Assembly (NCBI GenBank): GCA_963828755.1
Contig: CAWHFY010000017.1
Location: 62,001 to 126,000, forward strand
Source of the DNA: WHSW01 sp963828755
GTDB lineage: Bacteria; Actinomycetota; Thermoleophilia; Solirubrobacterales; 70-9
Direction of reading: 5' to 3'
DNA: 64,000 nt
In this document: piece by piece, positions 18,335 to 26,327 of the stretch
Layout of the letters: each line of letters starts with the position of its first letter
Position numbering within the stretch: the stretch's first letter is position 1
Program-made: the position numbers and the translations under genes
The notes under the pieces: model-generated
Told to the model about the DNA's origin: nothing
Database searches by the model: none
Seen by the model: only the letters and a program-made list of their open reading frames with translations

Positions 18335-19539
18335 CGGCGCCGATCCCAGACCGCGATCGCGCCGATCCCGATCGCGGCGATCGCCGCGATCGCGAGCACC
18401 CAGGCGAACGCTCGCGGTCCGGGTACGGCGGCGTCGTAGCGCTCGACCAGGGTCGCGGCGGCGGCCGAAGAGGTCGCCTCGAGCGGGGCGCGCGCGGCGG
18501 GCTCGCCTCCGACCGAGACGACGACGGTGCCCAGCCGGTCGCCGCGGGTCACGGGCCCGTCGACCTCGGCCGGCGCGTCGATCCGGGTGTCGAGCCGCTG
18601 GCCCGAGCGCACGGTCACGCGCAGGTCCTCGGGGGCGGCGAGCTCGACCGTCGCGTCGCGGTCGGCGATCGCGACCTCGCTCAGCGGCTCGCCGGCGCGC
18701 ACCGGGGTGCGGCGCTTGTAGAGCGAGAAGCCGTAGTCGAGCAGCGACATCGTCGCCGCGTCGCGCTCGGACTCGCTCGGCGCCCCGAGCACCGCCGAGA
18801 CCAGCTCCACCCCCTTCTGCTCGCCCGAGCCGACCAGGACGTTGCCGGCGTCGAGCGTGTAGCCGGTCTTCACCCCGTTCACGTACGGGACCGTCTGGAC
18901 GAGGACGTTGCGGTTGACCAGGCTGCGCGGGTGGTCGCCGCTCTCGATCGTGGTCGAGGCGGTGTCGAAGATCGTCCTGAAGAGCTTGTCCTCGCGCAGT
19001 TCGATCGCGAGCGCGACGAGGTCCTCGGCGCTCGAGTAGTTGCCCGCCTCGTCGAGCCCGATGGGGTTCGCGTAGGAGGTGTCGTCGAGCCCGAGCCGGC
19101 GCGCGGCGCGGTTCATCTCGGCGACGAACGCGTCCTCAGAGCCCGCCGCGGCCTGCGCAAGCGCCTCGGCGGCGTCGTTGCCGGAGACCAGCAGCAGCCC
19201 GTAAAGCAGGTCGCGCACCTCGATCCGCTCGCCGGCTCGAAGGCCGAGCAGCGACTCGGCGGCGAGCGCGTCATACGGGGGCGCGACGACCGTCTCGTGC
19301 AGCTTCAAAGCACGGCGCGCGACGTACGCGGTCATCAGCTTCGTCGTCGACGCGATCGAGAGCGAGCGCTTCGCGTGGTGGGCAGCGAGCACCTTCCCGT
19401 CGTCGGCGTCGACCAGGATCCAGGCGCTCGCCGGGAGGTCGCGAGGCGGCGCGGCAAGGGTGGGACCCGGGGCCGCGAGGACGAGCAGCGCCGCGAGCGC
19501 GAGCGCCGCGGCGCTCAGCCGCCGGCGAGCTTCTTGCAA
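18331..19539 (-). CDS. D-alanyl-D-alanine carboxypeptidase (PBP5/DacA family)
   Basis: Membrane-anchored serine peptidase that trims D-Ala from peptidoglycan stem peptides, 402 residues. From a TTG at 19539 it has a signal sequence LSAAALALAALLVLAAPG, the catalytic SxxK in SIASTTKLMTAY, the SGN motif in LLVSGNDAAEAL and KTG in GVKTGYTLDAG. A PBP5-like C-terminal beta domain follows (VRSGQRLDTRIDAPAEVDGP), ending in a transmembrane helix FAWVLAIAAIAAIGIGAIAV with a basic tail. The start codon lies 25 bases inside the upstream LysM gene; an overlap of that size is unusual but no other in-frame start precedes the signal peptide. Confidence 0.9.
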   Translation of the reverse strand: MQEARRRLSAAALALAALLVLAAPGPTLAAPPRDLPASAWILVDADDGKVLAAHHAKRSLSIASTTKLMTAYVARRALKLHETVVAPPYDALAAESLLGLRAGERIEVRDLLYGLLLVSGNDAAEALAQAAAGSEDAFVAEMNRAARRLGLDDTSYANPIGLDEAGNYSSAEDLVALAIELREDKLFRTIFDTASTTIESGDHPRSLVNRNVLVQTVPYVNGVKTGYTLDAGNVLVGSGEQKGVELVSAVLGAPSESERDAATMSLLDYGFSLYKRRTPVRAGEPLSEVAIADRDATVELAAPEDLRVTVRSGQRLDTRIDAPAEVDGPVTRGDRLGTVVVSVGGEPAARAPLEATSSAAAATLVERYDAAVPGPRAFAWVLAIAAIAAIGIGAIAVWDRRR

Positions 19540-19892
19540 CCGTCGGGGACGAGGTCGACGCAGTTCTGCACCTGGAGGCCGAACGGGTCGAGGTTCGGGT
19601 TGAGCTGCTGCAAGCGCTCCTCTGGGATGCAGGTCTGGTCGGCGATCGTGGTGAAGGTGTCGCCCTCCTGGACCACGTAGTAGCCGTTCTTGATCGCGTC
19701 CTCCGAGCCGCCAGGACAGCTGCTGGCGGCCGACTGCTTGCCGCCACCACCGTCGTCGCTCGAGTCGTCGTCGCCGCTCAGCGAGCCACTGATGATGAGC
19801 ACGATCGCGGCGGCGACGATCAACAACAGGACGGGCGCGAGCACCCTCGCGGTCCAGCTCGTCGGCTTGCGATCGTCGCTCGGCCCGGGCAT
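19515..19892 (-). CDS. LysM-domain membrane protein
   Basis: 125-residue protein with a short cytosolic N-terminus, one transmembrane helix (VLAPVLLLIVAAAIVLIISG), a Ser/Asp/Gly linker, then a single LysM domain reading NGYYVVQEGDTFTTIADQT and LQQLNPNLDPFGLQV with a pair of cysteines. LysM binds the GlcNAc-MurNAc backbone, so it should anchor to the wall outside the membrane. It overlaps the DD-carboxypeptidase gene by 25 bases and is co-directional with it, which suggests they act together at the wall. Confidence 0.87.
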   Translation of the reverse strand: MPGPSDDRKPTSWTARVLAPVLLLIVAAAIVLIISGSLSGDDDSSDDGGGGKQSAASSCPGGSEDAIKNGYYVVQEGDTFTTIADQTCIPEERLQQLNPNLDPFGLQVQNCVDLVPDGCKKLAGG

Positions 19893-19942
19893 GAGGAGCG
19901 GAATCGTAGGCGGTCGTTGGCCGCGAGGACGGTGGCACGGCG

Positions 19943-20830
19943 CTAGCGGGCGGCGCTTTGCGAAGCGGCCCAGACCTGGTCGCGAAGCTGCGCGGCAGCC
20001 GCGGCCGGGTCGGCGGCCCCGGCGATCGACCGCGACGCCGGGACCAGGACCGAGGCCGGGTTCGCGGAGAACGCCGGCGCCAGGTCGGCGGCGTCGCCGC
20101 CCTGAGCCCCGACCCCCGGGGTGAGGAAGATCGCCGCCGGCATCAGCTTGCGCAGCCGCCCGAGGTGGCCCGGCTCGGTCGCGCCGACCACCGCGCCCAT
20201 GCCGCTGAGTCCGCTTTCGCCGGCGAGCCGCCCAGCCAGCGAGGCAACGAGCGCGGCGAGCCGCTCGTGCAACGGGCCCCCGTCGGTCTCGAGGTCGAGG
20301 ACGTCGGCGGCTCCCGGATTCGAGGTGCGGACCAGGGCGAACAGCCCGCCCCCCGCCGCCGCCGCGGCCTCGACCAGCGGCTCGAGCGCGTCGGCGCCCA
20401 TCAGCGGGTTCACGGTCGCCGCGTCGGCCCCCAGTCCGTCGACCTCTCCCCACGGAGTCTCGATCGAGCCGAACAGCGCCTGCCCATAGGCGCGGGCGCT
20501 CACCGGAACGTCTCCGCGCTTGCCGTCGGCCACGACCAGCAGGCCGGCCTCACGCGAGGCGGCGACCACCTGGGCCAGGGCCGCCCAGCCGCGCGCGCCG
20601 AGTCGCTCGAAGCAGGCGAGCTGGGGCTTGACCGCGACGCAGTGCGGCGCCGTAGCCTCGATCACCGCCCGGCAGTGGGCGGCGACCGCCTCGGCCGCAG
20701 CCTCGGCGGGCTCAACGCCCGGCCGGGGCTGCGGCTCGAGCCCGGACGGATCCGGGTCGAGTCCGAGGCAGACCTGGCTGCGGCGCTCTGCGACGAGCGC
20801 CGCGAGCCGGTCGGCGAACGGTGCTTCCAG
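19943..20830 (-). CDS. pyrF: Orotidine 5'-phosphate decarboxylase (type 2), start codon unclear
   Basis: Last step of UMP synthesis. The active-site motif VVADGKRGDVPVSARAYGQA holds the Lys-Asp pair of subfamily 2 enzymes; CLGLDPDPSGLEP at the start and FLTPGVGAQGGDAADLAPAF near the end bind the nucleotide phosphate. No ATG, GTG or TTG lies at the right place: the family-like sequence begins LEAPFADRLAALVAERR, where the only candidate is a CTG at 20830, 7 bases after the HU stop. The upstream in-frame GTG at 20920 would add a shadow of the HU gene. Length from the CTG is 295 residues, normal for the type. Confidence 0.87.
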   Translation of the reverse strand: MEAPFADRLAALVAERRSQVCLGLDPDPSGLEPQPRPGVEPAEAAAEAVAAHCRAVIEATAPHCVAVKPQLACFERLGARGWAALAQVVAASREAGLLVVADGKRGDVPVSARAYGQALFGSIETPWGEVDGLGADAATVNPLMGADALEPLVEAAAAAGGGLFALVRTSNPGAADVLDLETDGGPLHERLAALVASLAGRLAGESGLSGMGAVVGATEPGHLGRLRKLMPAAIFLTPGVGAQGGDAADLAPAFSANPASVLVPASRSIAGAADPAAAAAQLRDQVWAASQSAAR

Positions 20831-20837
20831 GGTGTCC

Positions 20838-21113
20838 CTAGCCGCCCTTGACGGCGGACTTGAGACCGGCGCCCGCGGAGAACTTCGGCACCTTGCCGCC
20901 CGCGATCGTGATCCGCTCACCGGTGCGCGGGTTGACGCCCTGGCGAGGGCCGCGCTCGGCGACGCTGAACTTGCCGAAGCCGGTGAAGCTGATCTCCCCG
21001 CCGTTCTTGAGCGTGTCGGCGATCCCGTCGAGGACCGCGTCCACGGCGTCAGCGGCGGCCTTCTTACTGTCGAACTTGTCGGTGATGCTCTCGACGAAGT
21101 CGGACTTGGTCAC
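20838..21113 (-). CDS. hup: HU-family DNA-binding protein
   Basis: Complete 91-residue nucleoid protein. MTKSDFVESITDKFDSKKAA is the dimerisation helix pair; GEISFTGFGKFSVAERGPRQ and NPRTGERITIAGGKVPKFSAG form the DNA-binding arm with the conserved RxGxNPxTG pattern. From a GTG at 21113 with AGGAGG 9 bases upstream. On the minus strand TTCAAG, 17 bases, TATGTT just before the gene is a weak promoter candidate. There is no long basic C-terminal tail of the mycobacterial kind. Confidence 0.96.
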   Translation of the reverse strand: MTKSDFVESITDKFDSKKAAADAVDAVLDGIADTLKNGGEISFTGFGKFSVAERGPRQGVNPRTGERITIAGGKVPKFSAGAGLKSAVKGG

Positions 21114-21331
21114 TGTCTTCCTCCTGGCTTGTGCGGGGGTCGTTGATCGCCGAGCAACATAACAGCGCTCAAAGACGGCTTGAACAGGCGGGTTGTGCGG
21201 TTCCCCACGCAGCGCCGCGCCAACGGCCCGCGGCTAGCATCCGGTCGGTGAGCCGTCCCGGCCGCGCAGGCGCCGGGTTCGATCGCCACCGAGCTCGCCG
21301 CCCACCCTCTCCGGTACCACACGCTCGAGCT

Positions 21332-21368
21332 TCTTCAACCACTACAGCGCCGCGCTCAAGGCCCGCCG
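21332..21368 (+). repeat. Direct repeat A, copy 1
   Basis: Reads TCTTCAACCACTACAGCGCC then GCGCTCAAGGCC. It differs from copies 2 and 3 by one substitution (A for T at 21341) and a missing C near the end. It abuts the minus-strand glycosyltransferase core at a shared GGCCCGCC. Confidence 0.85.
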
Positions 21369-21876
21369 CCATCGCCTCGAGCGGCACGATCCCGAACGGC
21401 TCCGGCCACTCGACGCAGAAGCAGAGCGCGTCGGCGCCGGCCAGCACGCCAGGGATCGCCGCACGGTCGACGCGATCGAAGCTGACCCGGCGCCCGACCC
21501 CGGCCGCGGCCGCGACCTCGGCGAGCTCGGCGAGATGCCCGGGATCGCCCGCGCCGACGCAGCGCAGCGTGCACTCCGGGAGCTCGCCCAGCGCCCCGAT
21601 CACCGTCGCGACGCCCTTGCGCGAGTCGACACGGCCGAGGCACAACAGCCGCCCCTCCCACTCCCGAGGCCGCGATGGCGCGAACCGGCCGGTCTCGATC
21701 CCCGGGTGGGAGACGGTCGCGGCCCAGACCTCGACTCCGGCGGCGGCCGCGCGTTCGCGCAGGTAGTTGCTCGCAAACAGCCAGCTCGCGGTCGGGCCGA
21801 GCTCGAAGCCGGAGGGCACGCCGGCGAGCCGGCCGACCAGCCGCGAGCGCCCCGGCCCGCGCCGCCAGAAAAAAAA
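21362..21876 (-). pseudogene. GT4 glycosyltransferase core, truncated at both ends
   Basis: Continuous minus-strand reading from a T8 run (FFFWRRGPGRSRLVGRLAG) through SWLFASNYLRERAAAAGVEV, VSHPGIETGRFAPS, LLCLGRVDSRKGVATVIGAL and CFCVEWPEPFGIVPLEAMAA, the donor-binding core of GT4 enzymes. The N-terminal domain is absent and the sequence stops exactly after EAMAAG, where family members continue with a PVV pattern; instead repeat copy 1 begins. The missing C-terminal part may be the plus-strand stretch at about 21990-22120, which would mean this core is inverted relative to its own tail. Confidence 0.75.
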
Positions 21877-21922
21877 TCTTCAACCTCTACAGCGCCGCGC
21901 TCAAGGCCCCGCCGGCGAGCGG
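21877..21922 (+). repeat. Direct repeat A, copy 2
   Basis: 46 bases identical to copy 3 (22083-22128), starting TCTTCAACCTCTACAGCGCC. Preceded by a run of eight A, which is very unusual in this GC-rich sequence. The following ~30 bases are also similar to those after copy 3 but have diverged. Confidence 0.9.
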
Positions 21923-21997
21923 TGCGCCCATCGGCCAGATCACGCTCGACGAGGGATATCGAAGCCGGCGGCGCGCCGCGAGCCGGCCCTCATCGGC

Positions 21998-22024
21998 GGA
22001 TCCCGCGCTCGACCCGGCCGCTCG
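21998..22024 (+). repeat. Direct repeat B, copy 1
   Basis: 27 bases beginning GGATCCCGCGCTCGACCC, repeated exactly at 22142-22168. In one plus-strand frame it reads ADPAL, resembling the DPALRARLG helix near the C-terminus of GT4 enzymes. Confidence 0.85.
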
Positions 22025-22082
22025 GCGCGCGCGCCTGGGCGAGCGCCGACCTCTATTACCGCCAGCGGCTCGCGCCGGCGTT

Positions 22083-22128
22083 TCTTCAACCTCTACAGCG
22101 CCGCGCTCAAGGCCCCGCCGGCGAGCGG
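22083..22128 (+). repeat. Direct repeat A, copy 3
   Basis: 46 bases identical to copy 2. In the plus frame it continues LYYRQRLAPA into FFNLYSAALKAPPAS, which looks like a natural GT4 C-terminus, so this copy is probably the original location and the other two are derived or artefactual. Confidence 0.88.
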
Positions 22129-22141
22129 GCGCCGATCGGCC

Positions 22142-22168
22142 GGATCCCGCGCTCGACCCGGCCGCTCG
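22142..22168 (+). repeat. Direct repeat B, copy 2
   Basis: Exact second copy of the 27-base block at 21998-22024. It follows repeat A copy 3 by 13 bases, whereas copy 1 of B precedes repeat A copy 3 by 58 bases, so the order of A and B is not conserved. Confidence 0.85.
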
Positions 22169-22189
22169 CAGCGACCTCAGCGGCCGCGG

Positions 22190-22714
22190 CGAACGGACGG
22201 AAACCTGCAACATCGCCTACCCGCGGGAGCTGCTCGAGCGGATCGATGGTTTCGACACGGTCACCTTCGGGCGCGAGCCGGGCGGCGAGGACTGCGACCT
22301 CGCCTGGCGGGCGATCGCAGCCGGGGCCCGGCCGGTGTTCGCCCCGGGGGCGCTCGTTCACCACGCGGTCGACGATGTCGGCCCGCTCGGCAAGCTCCGC
22401 GTTGCCGCCCGCTGGACCACGCCGATGGCCGCCTACGCCCGCCACCGGAGCTGCGCCGTGAGGCCTTCCGCTTCGGGGTCTTCTGGAAGGACATCCACTG
22501 GATGCTCTTCAAGGCCGTGGTCGCGCTCCTCCTGCCGAGCCGGTGGCACCTGCTTCGGGCCTGGCTCGCCTATCCGTACCTGCGGGACGTGTGGGCGCGC
22601 GGCAAGGTCGAGGGCGGCGGCCCGGCGCCCGCCCCGTACTTCGTCGCCCACGACCTGATCGAGGTCGGCGCCGTCGCCCGCGCCGCCGTTCGCAACCGCA
22701 CCCCGATGCTCTGA
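22190..22714 (+). pseudogene. GT2 glycosyltransferase, C-terminal half only, frame break near 22440
   Basis: Plus-strand reading ETCNIAYPRELLERIDGFDT, then GGEDCDLAWRAIAAGARPVF and APGALVHHAVDDVG, a pattern shared with the complete GT2 at 41436-42397, followed after a frame break near 22440 by FRFGVFWKDIHWMLFKAVVA and a C-terminus AVARAAVRNRTPML. The nucleotide-sugar binding N-terminal half (the VSVVI...DDGS region) is absent; repeat copies stand where it should be. The stop at 22714 is intact. Probably the remainder of a gene damaged by misassembly. Confidence 0.75.
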
Positions 22715-22751
22715 GCGATGCCGGCCGCGAGCCTCGCGGTACGCGGCTGAG

Positions 22752-24404
22752 TTACATCCGCTCGGGCGCGCTCACCCCGAGGAGCCCGAGCGTGGTCGCG
22801 ATCGTGCGCTTGGTGGCGACGCAGAGCCCGAGCCGCGCGGCCTCGGCACCAGGCTCGGGCGCACCGACCACCCGGCAGTCGCGATAGAAGGCGTGAAAGT
22901 CGGCCGCGGTCGCCATCGCGTAGGCGCAGAGCCGGTGCGGGGCCCGCCGCTTCGCGGCCTCCGAGATCTCGCCGCCGAGCTCGAGCAGGCGGCGGACGAG
23001 CGCGCGCTCAGCGGGCTCGGCAACGGCCTCGGCACCGGCGGCGGCGTTGGCGACGATCTCCTCCTCGGAGCCGGCGACCCCCTCGTCGGCGGCCTTGCGC
23101 AGGATGCTCGCGACCCGGGCGTGCGCGTACTGGACGTAGTAGACGGGGTTCTCCTGCGAGGTCGAGCGGGCGAGCTCCAGGTCGATGTCGATCGGCGTAT
23201 CGCTGGAGCGCTGCAGCATGAAGAAGCGCGTCGCGTCGACGCCGATGTCGTCGATCAGCTCGTCGAGCGTGACGAACTCGCCACTGCGCTTGCCCATCCG
23301 CTTGCGCTCGCCGCCCTCGACGATGTTGACCAGCTGCATGATCTGGGCCTCGAAGCGGTCGGGCTCGAAGCCGAGCGCCGCGAGCGCCGCGCGCATCCGC
23401 GGCACGTAGCCGTGGTGGTCGGCGCCGAGCACGTTGATGAGCCGCTCGTGGCCGCGCTCGAGCTTGTCGAGGTGGTAGGCGATGTCGGGGGCGAAGTAGG
23501 TCGGCTCGCCGTCGGCGCGGATCAGGACCCGGTCCTTGTCATCACCGAACTCGGTTGTGCGAAGCCAGATCGCGCCTTCGCTCTCGTACACGTGCTCGCG
23601 CTCGCGCAGCTGCTCGATCGCGCGCTCGACCGCGCCCGACTCGCGCAGCGCGCGCTCCGACGACCACGTGTCGTAGCGCACGCCGAACCGCTCCAGCGTC
23701 GCCTCGATCCGCGCGCGCATCGCGTCGGTTGCCGCGACCTCGAGCGCCTCCAGGTCGTCCGGGTCCGAGCTCGGCGCGAGCTCGGCGGCGAGGTCGGCGA
23801 CGTAGTCGCCCGCGTAGCCGTCCTCGGGCGGTTCCTCGCCCCGCGTCCGGGCCGCCACCGATGCCGCGAACAAGCGCACCTGGGTGCCGGCGTCGTTGAC
23901 GTAGTACTCGCGCTCGACCATCTGGCCGGTGCGCTCGAACAGCCGCGCCAGTGCGTCGCCGTAGGCCGCCCCGCGGCCGCTCGCCGCGGTCACCGGGCCG
24001 GTCGGGTTGGCGCTCACGAACTCGACCATGATCCGCTCGGGCGGCTCGGCGACGCTGGCGCCGAGCCGCTCGCCGGCGGCCAGCATCCCGGCCGCAGCGG
24101 CGCGGTACCACGAGTCGGCGAAGAACAGGTTGAGAAAGCCGGGGCCGGCGACCTCGATCCGCTCGACGCTGCCGGCGAGGCGTCGCTCGAGCTCGACCCG
24201 CAGCCGCTCGGCGACCTCCCGCGGCGGCGCGCCCGCGGTCGGCGCCAGCAGCAGGGCCGCGTTGGTCGAGTAGTCGCCGAGCTCGGCCTTCGGCGGCCGC
24301 TCGAGGCTCAGCTTCGGGCCCGGATCGCCGCCGATCACCGCAGCGGCGCCGAGCACGGCGGCGCGCAGCTCGCTGAGCGGATCGGTGACGGGGCTGATGG
24401 CCAC
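22752..24404 (-). CDS. argS: Arginyl-tRNA synthetase, HIGH signature replaced
   Basis: Complete class I synthetase of 550 residues. Features: an N-terminal Add1-like domain (RPPKAELGDYSTNAALLLAP), the catalytic fold EFVSANPTGPVTAASGRG at residues ~128-145, REYYVNDAGTQVRLFA, the GADHHGYVPRM block, the KMSKS counterpart ERKRMGKRSGEFVTLDEL, and the DALR anticodon domain HRLCAYAMATAADFHAFYRD ending LGLLGVSAPERM. Where most ArgRS read PTGPLHVGH, this one reads PTGPVTAAS, so both HIGH histidines are missing. The frame is unbroken, so this is not a sequencing shift. The gene is divergent from galE across 56 bases. Confidence 0.95.
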   Translation of the reverse strand: MAISPVTDPLSELRAAVLGAAAVIGGDPGPKLSLERPPKAELGDYSTNAALLLAPTAGAPPREVAERLRVELERRLAGSVERIEVAGPGFLNLFFADSWYRAAAAGMLAAGERLGASVAEPPERIMVEFVSANPTGPVTAASGRGAAYGDALARLFERTGQMVEREYYVNDAGTQVRLFAASVAARTRGEEPPEDGYAGDYVADLAAELAPSSDPDDLEALEVAATDAMRARIEATLERFGVRYDTWSSERALRESGAVERAIEQLREREHVYESEGAIWLRTTEFGDDKDRVLIRADGEPTYFAPDIAYHLDKLERGHERLINVLGADHHGYVPRMRAALAALGFEPDRFEAQIMQLVNIVEGGERKRMGKRSGEFVTLDELIDDIGVDATRFFMLQRSSDTPIDIDLELARSTSQENPVYYVQYAHARVASILRKAADEGVAGSEEEIVANAAAGAEAVAEPAERALVRRLLELGGEISEAAKRRAPHRLCAYAMATAADFHAFYRDCRVVGAPEPGAEAARLGLCVATKRTIATTLGLLGVSAPERM

Positions 24405-24460
24405 GCTCCGATACTAGGGCGGGCGATCGCGAGGCGGGGTGGCCACTATGCTGCACCCCG

Positions 24461-25403
24461 ATGCGGGCTTTGGTGACCGGGGGGGCGGGCTTCATCGGCT
24501 CGCATGTGGTCGACGCGCTGGTTGCGCGTGGCGACGACGTCGTCGTCCTCGACGACCTCTCGACCGGCAAGCGCGAGAACCTGGCCGGGGCGATCGCTGC
24601 CGGCGCCACGCTGATCGAAGGCGGAATCACGGACGAGGCCGCGGTCGCCGATGCTTTCGCCCGTGCCGAACCCGAGGTCGTCTGCCACCTCGCGGCGCAG
24701 ATCGACGTCCGCCGCTCGGTCGCGGACCCGCTCTATGACCTCGGGATCAACGTCGGCGGGACGCTGCGGCTGCTCGAGGCCGCGCGGCTCGCCGGCACCC
24801 GCCGGTTCATCTTCGCGTCGACCGGCGGTGCGATCTACGGCGAGGGCGAGGGGCGCGCCCTGCCGTTCACCGAGGATGCGGAGTGCCGGCCCGACGCCCC
24901 ATACGGGCAGTCGAAGCTCGCCGCCGAGGGCTACCTCGGCCTCTATCGACGCCTCTACGGCCTCGACACCGCCGTGTTACGGCTCGGCAACGTCTTCGGC
25001 CCGCGCCAGGACCCGCGGCTCGAGGCCGGCGTGGTCGCGATCTTCTGCGGCGCGCTGACCGCGGGCGAGACGCCGACCGTGTTCGGCGACGGCGAGCAGA
25101 CGCGCGACTACGTCTACGTCGGCGATGTCGCCGCCGCGTTCGCCGCCGCTTCGACCGCGGCCGGCGGCGGCCCGTACAACATCGGCACCGGGGTCGAGAC
25201 CAGCGTGCTCGAGCTCGGCCGGCAGGTCGGCGAGGCCTGCGGGAAGGTGTTCGAGCCCGAGTTCGCGCCGGCGCGCATCGGCGAGATCCAGCGGACCGTG
25301 ATCGACCCCGCCCGCGCCGGCGGAGGAGCTCGGCTGGCGCGCGAGCGTGACCCTGGTCGAGGGCCTCGAGCCCATCCTCGGGACGATCTCCGACCCGGCC
25401 TAG
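24461..25403 (+). CDS. NAD-dependent nucleotide-sugar epimerase (UDP-glucose 4-epimerase type), frame break near 25325
   Basis: Extended short-chain dehydrogenase of about 313 residues. MRALVTGGAGFIGSHVVDAL is the Rossmann dinucleotide site; CHLAAQIDVRRSVADPLYD, the catalytic ASTGGAIYGEGEG and YGQSKLAAEGY (YxxxK) and RLGNVFGPRQDP follow. The final ~25 residues (EELGWRASVTLVEGLEPIL) need one surplus G near 25325 to be removed. Most similar in pattern to GalE/WbpP-like UDP-hexose epimerases; the sugar cannot be fixed. A glycosyltransferase gene starts 10 bases after its stop, so both should work on one glycan. Confidence 0.88.
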
Positions 25404-25412
25404 GCTGCGGCG

Positions 25413-26295
25413 ATGAACGCCGCGGCGGCCGATCTCGACGTCGTCATCGTCTCCTACCGCTGCGAGGAACTGCTGCGGGAGTGTCTGACGAGCCTGTACG
25501 CGAACCCGCCGGCCGGGCGCCTGCGGGTCGAGGTGGTCGACAACGCCTCCGGCGACGGGACCGCGGAGATGGTCGCGCGCGAGTTCCCCGACGCGATCCT
25601 GACCGTGAACGCCCGACAACGCCGGCTTCGGCCGCGCCAACAACCCGGCGCTGGCGCGCGGAGGAGCGCCGTACGCGCTCGTCCTCAACCCGGACACGCG
25701 AGTCACGCCCGGGGCGCTCGACTCGCTGCTCGCGCAGCTCGAGGCGCACCCCGAGGTCGGGATGATCGGGCCGCGGCTTGAACGCACCGACGGCAGCTTC
25801 GACCACGCCTCGAGCCGCGCGTTTCCGACCCCGCTCAGCGCTCTCGGCCACTTCACCGGGGTCGGGCGCCGCGCCGGGGCGAGCGGCGCGCTCGCCGCTT
25901 ACCGCGCCCCCGAGGACGTCGCCGGCCCGGTCGACGCGATCAACGGCGCCTTCATGCTGATCCGCCGCCGCGCCCTGGCTGAGGTCGGGATGTTCGACAC
26001 GCGCTACTGGATGTACATGGAGGACCTCGACCTCTGCTACCGGTTCGCCGCGGCCGGCTGGACGACGTGGTTCGAGCCCTCGGTGACCGTCACCCACGTG
26101 AAGGCCGGCACGAGCGGCGAGCACCGCTCGCCGCGGCTCAACCGGGCGTTTCACTACGGCATGTTCCGCTTCTATCGCGACCACTACGCGGCCGCGAACA
26201 GCCCGCTGCTCAACGGCGCGGTCTACGCCGGGATCGCCGTCAAGCTCGCGGCGGCGATGTGGCGCAGCGCACTCGCCGGGCTTCGCCAGCCGTAA
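25413..26295 (+). CDS. GT2 glycosyltransferase, WbbL/rhamnosyltransferase-like, frame break near 25612
   Basis: About 293 residues. It starts MNAAAADLDVVIVSYRCEEL, has VVDNASGDGTAEMV, then in the next frame DNAGFGRANNPALA, the metal-binding LVLNPDTRV, and AINGAFMLIRRRALAEVGMF with YMEDLDLCYRFAAAGW. One surplus C near 25612 separates the two parts. This order (NAGFGRANN, NPD, EDLDLC) is typical of GT2 enzymes that transfer rhamnose or related sugars. Downstream of the epimerase in a two-gene operon. Confidence 0.87.
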
Positions 26296-26327
26296 GCCCG
26301 GTGCGTGTCCGTTGGCGAGCGCGGCGT

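Larger units (their letters stand above)
21114..22751. other. Scrambled glycosyltransferase segment with fragments on both strands
   Basis: No intact gene can be read here. The first ~215 bases are the HU upstream region. Then come, in order: a repeat copy, a minus-strand GT4 core lacking both ends, a second repeat copy after an A8 run, plus-strand coding resembling the tail of a GT4 protein (DLYYRQRLAPAFFNLYSAAL), a third repeat copy, and a plus-strand GT2 C-terminal half. Fragment edges coincide with repeat copies and short shared sequences. This is what a chimeric or collapsed assembly of a two-gene glycosyltransferase locus would look like; a real rearrangement is less likely but not excluded. 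Confidence 0.8.
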
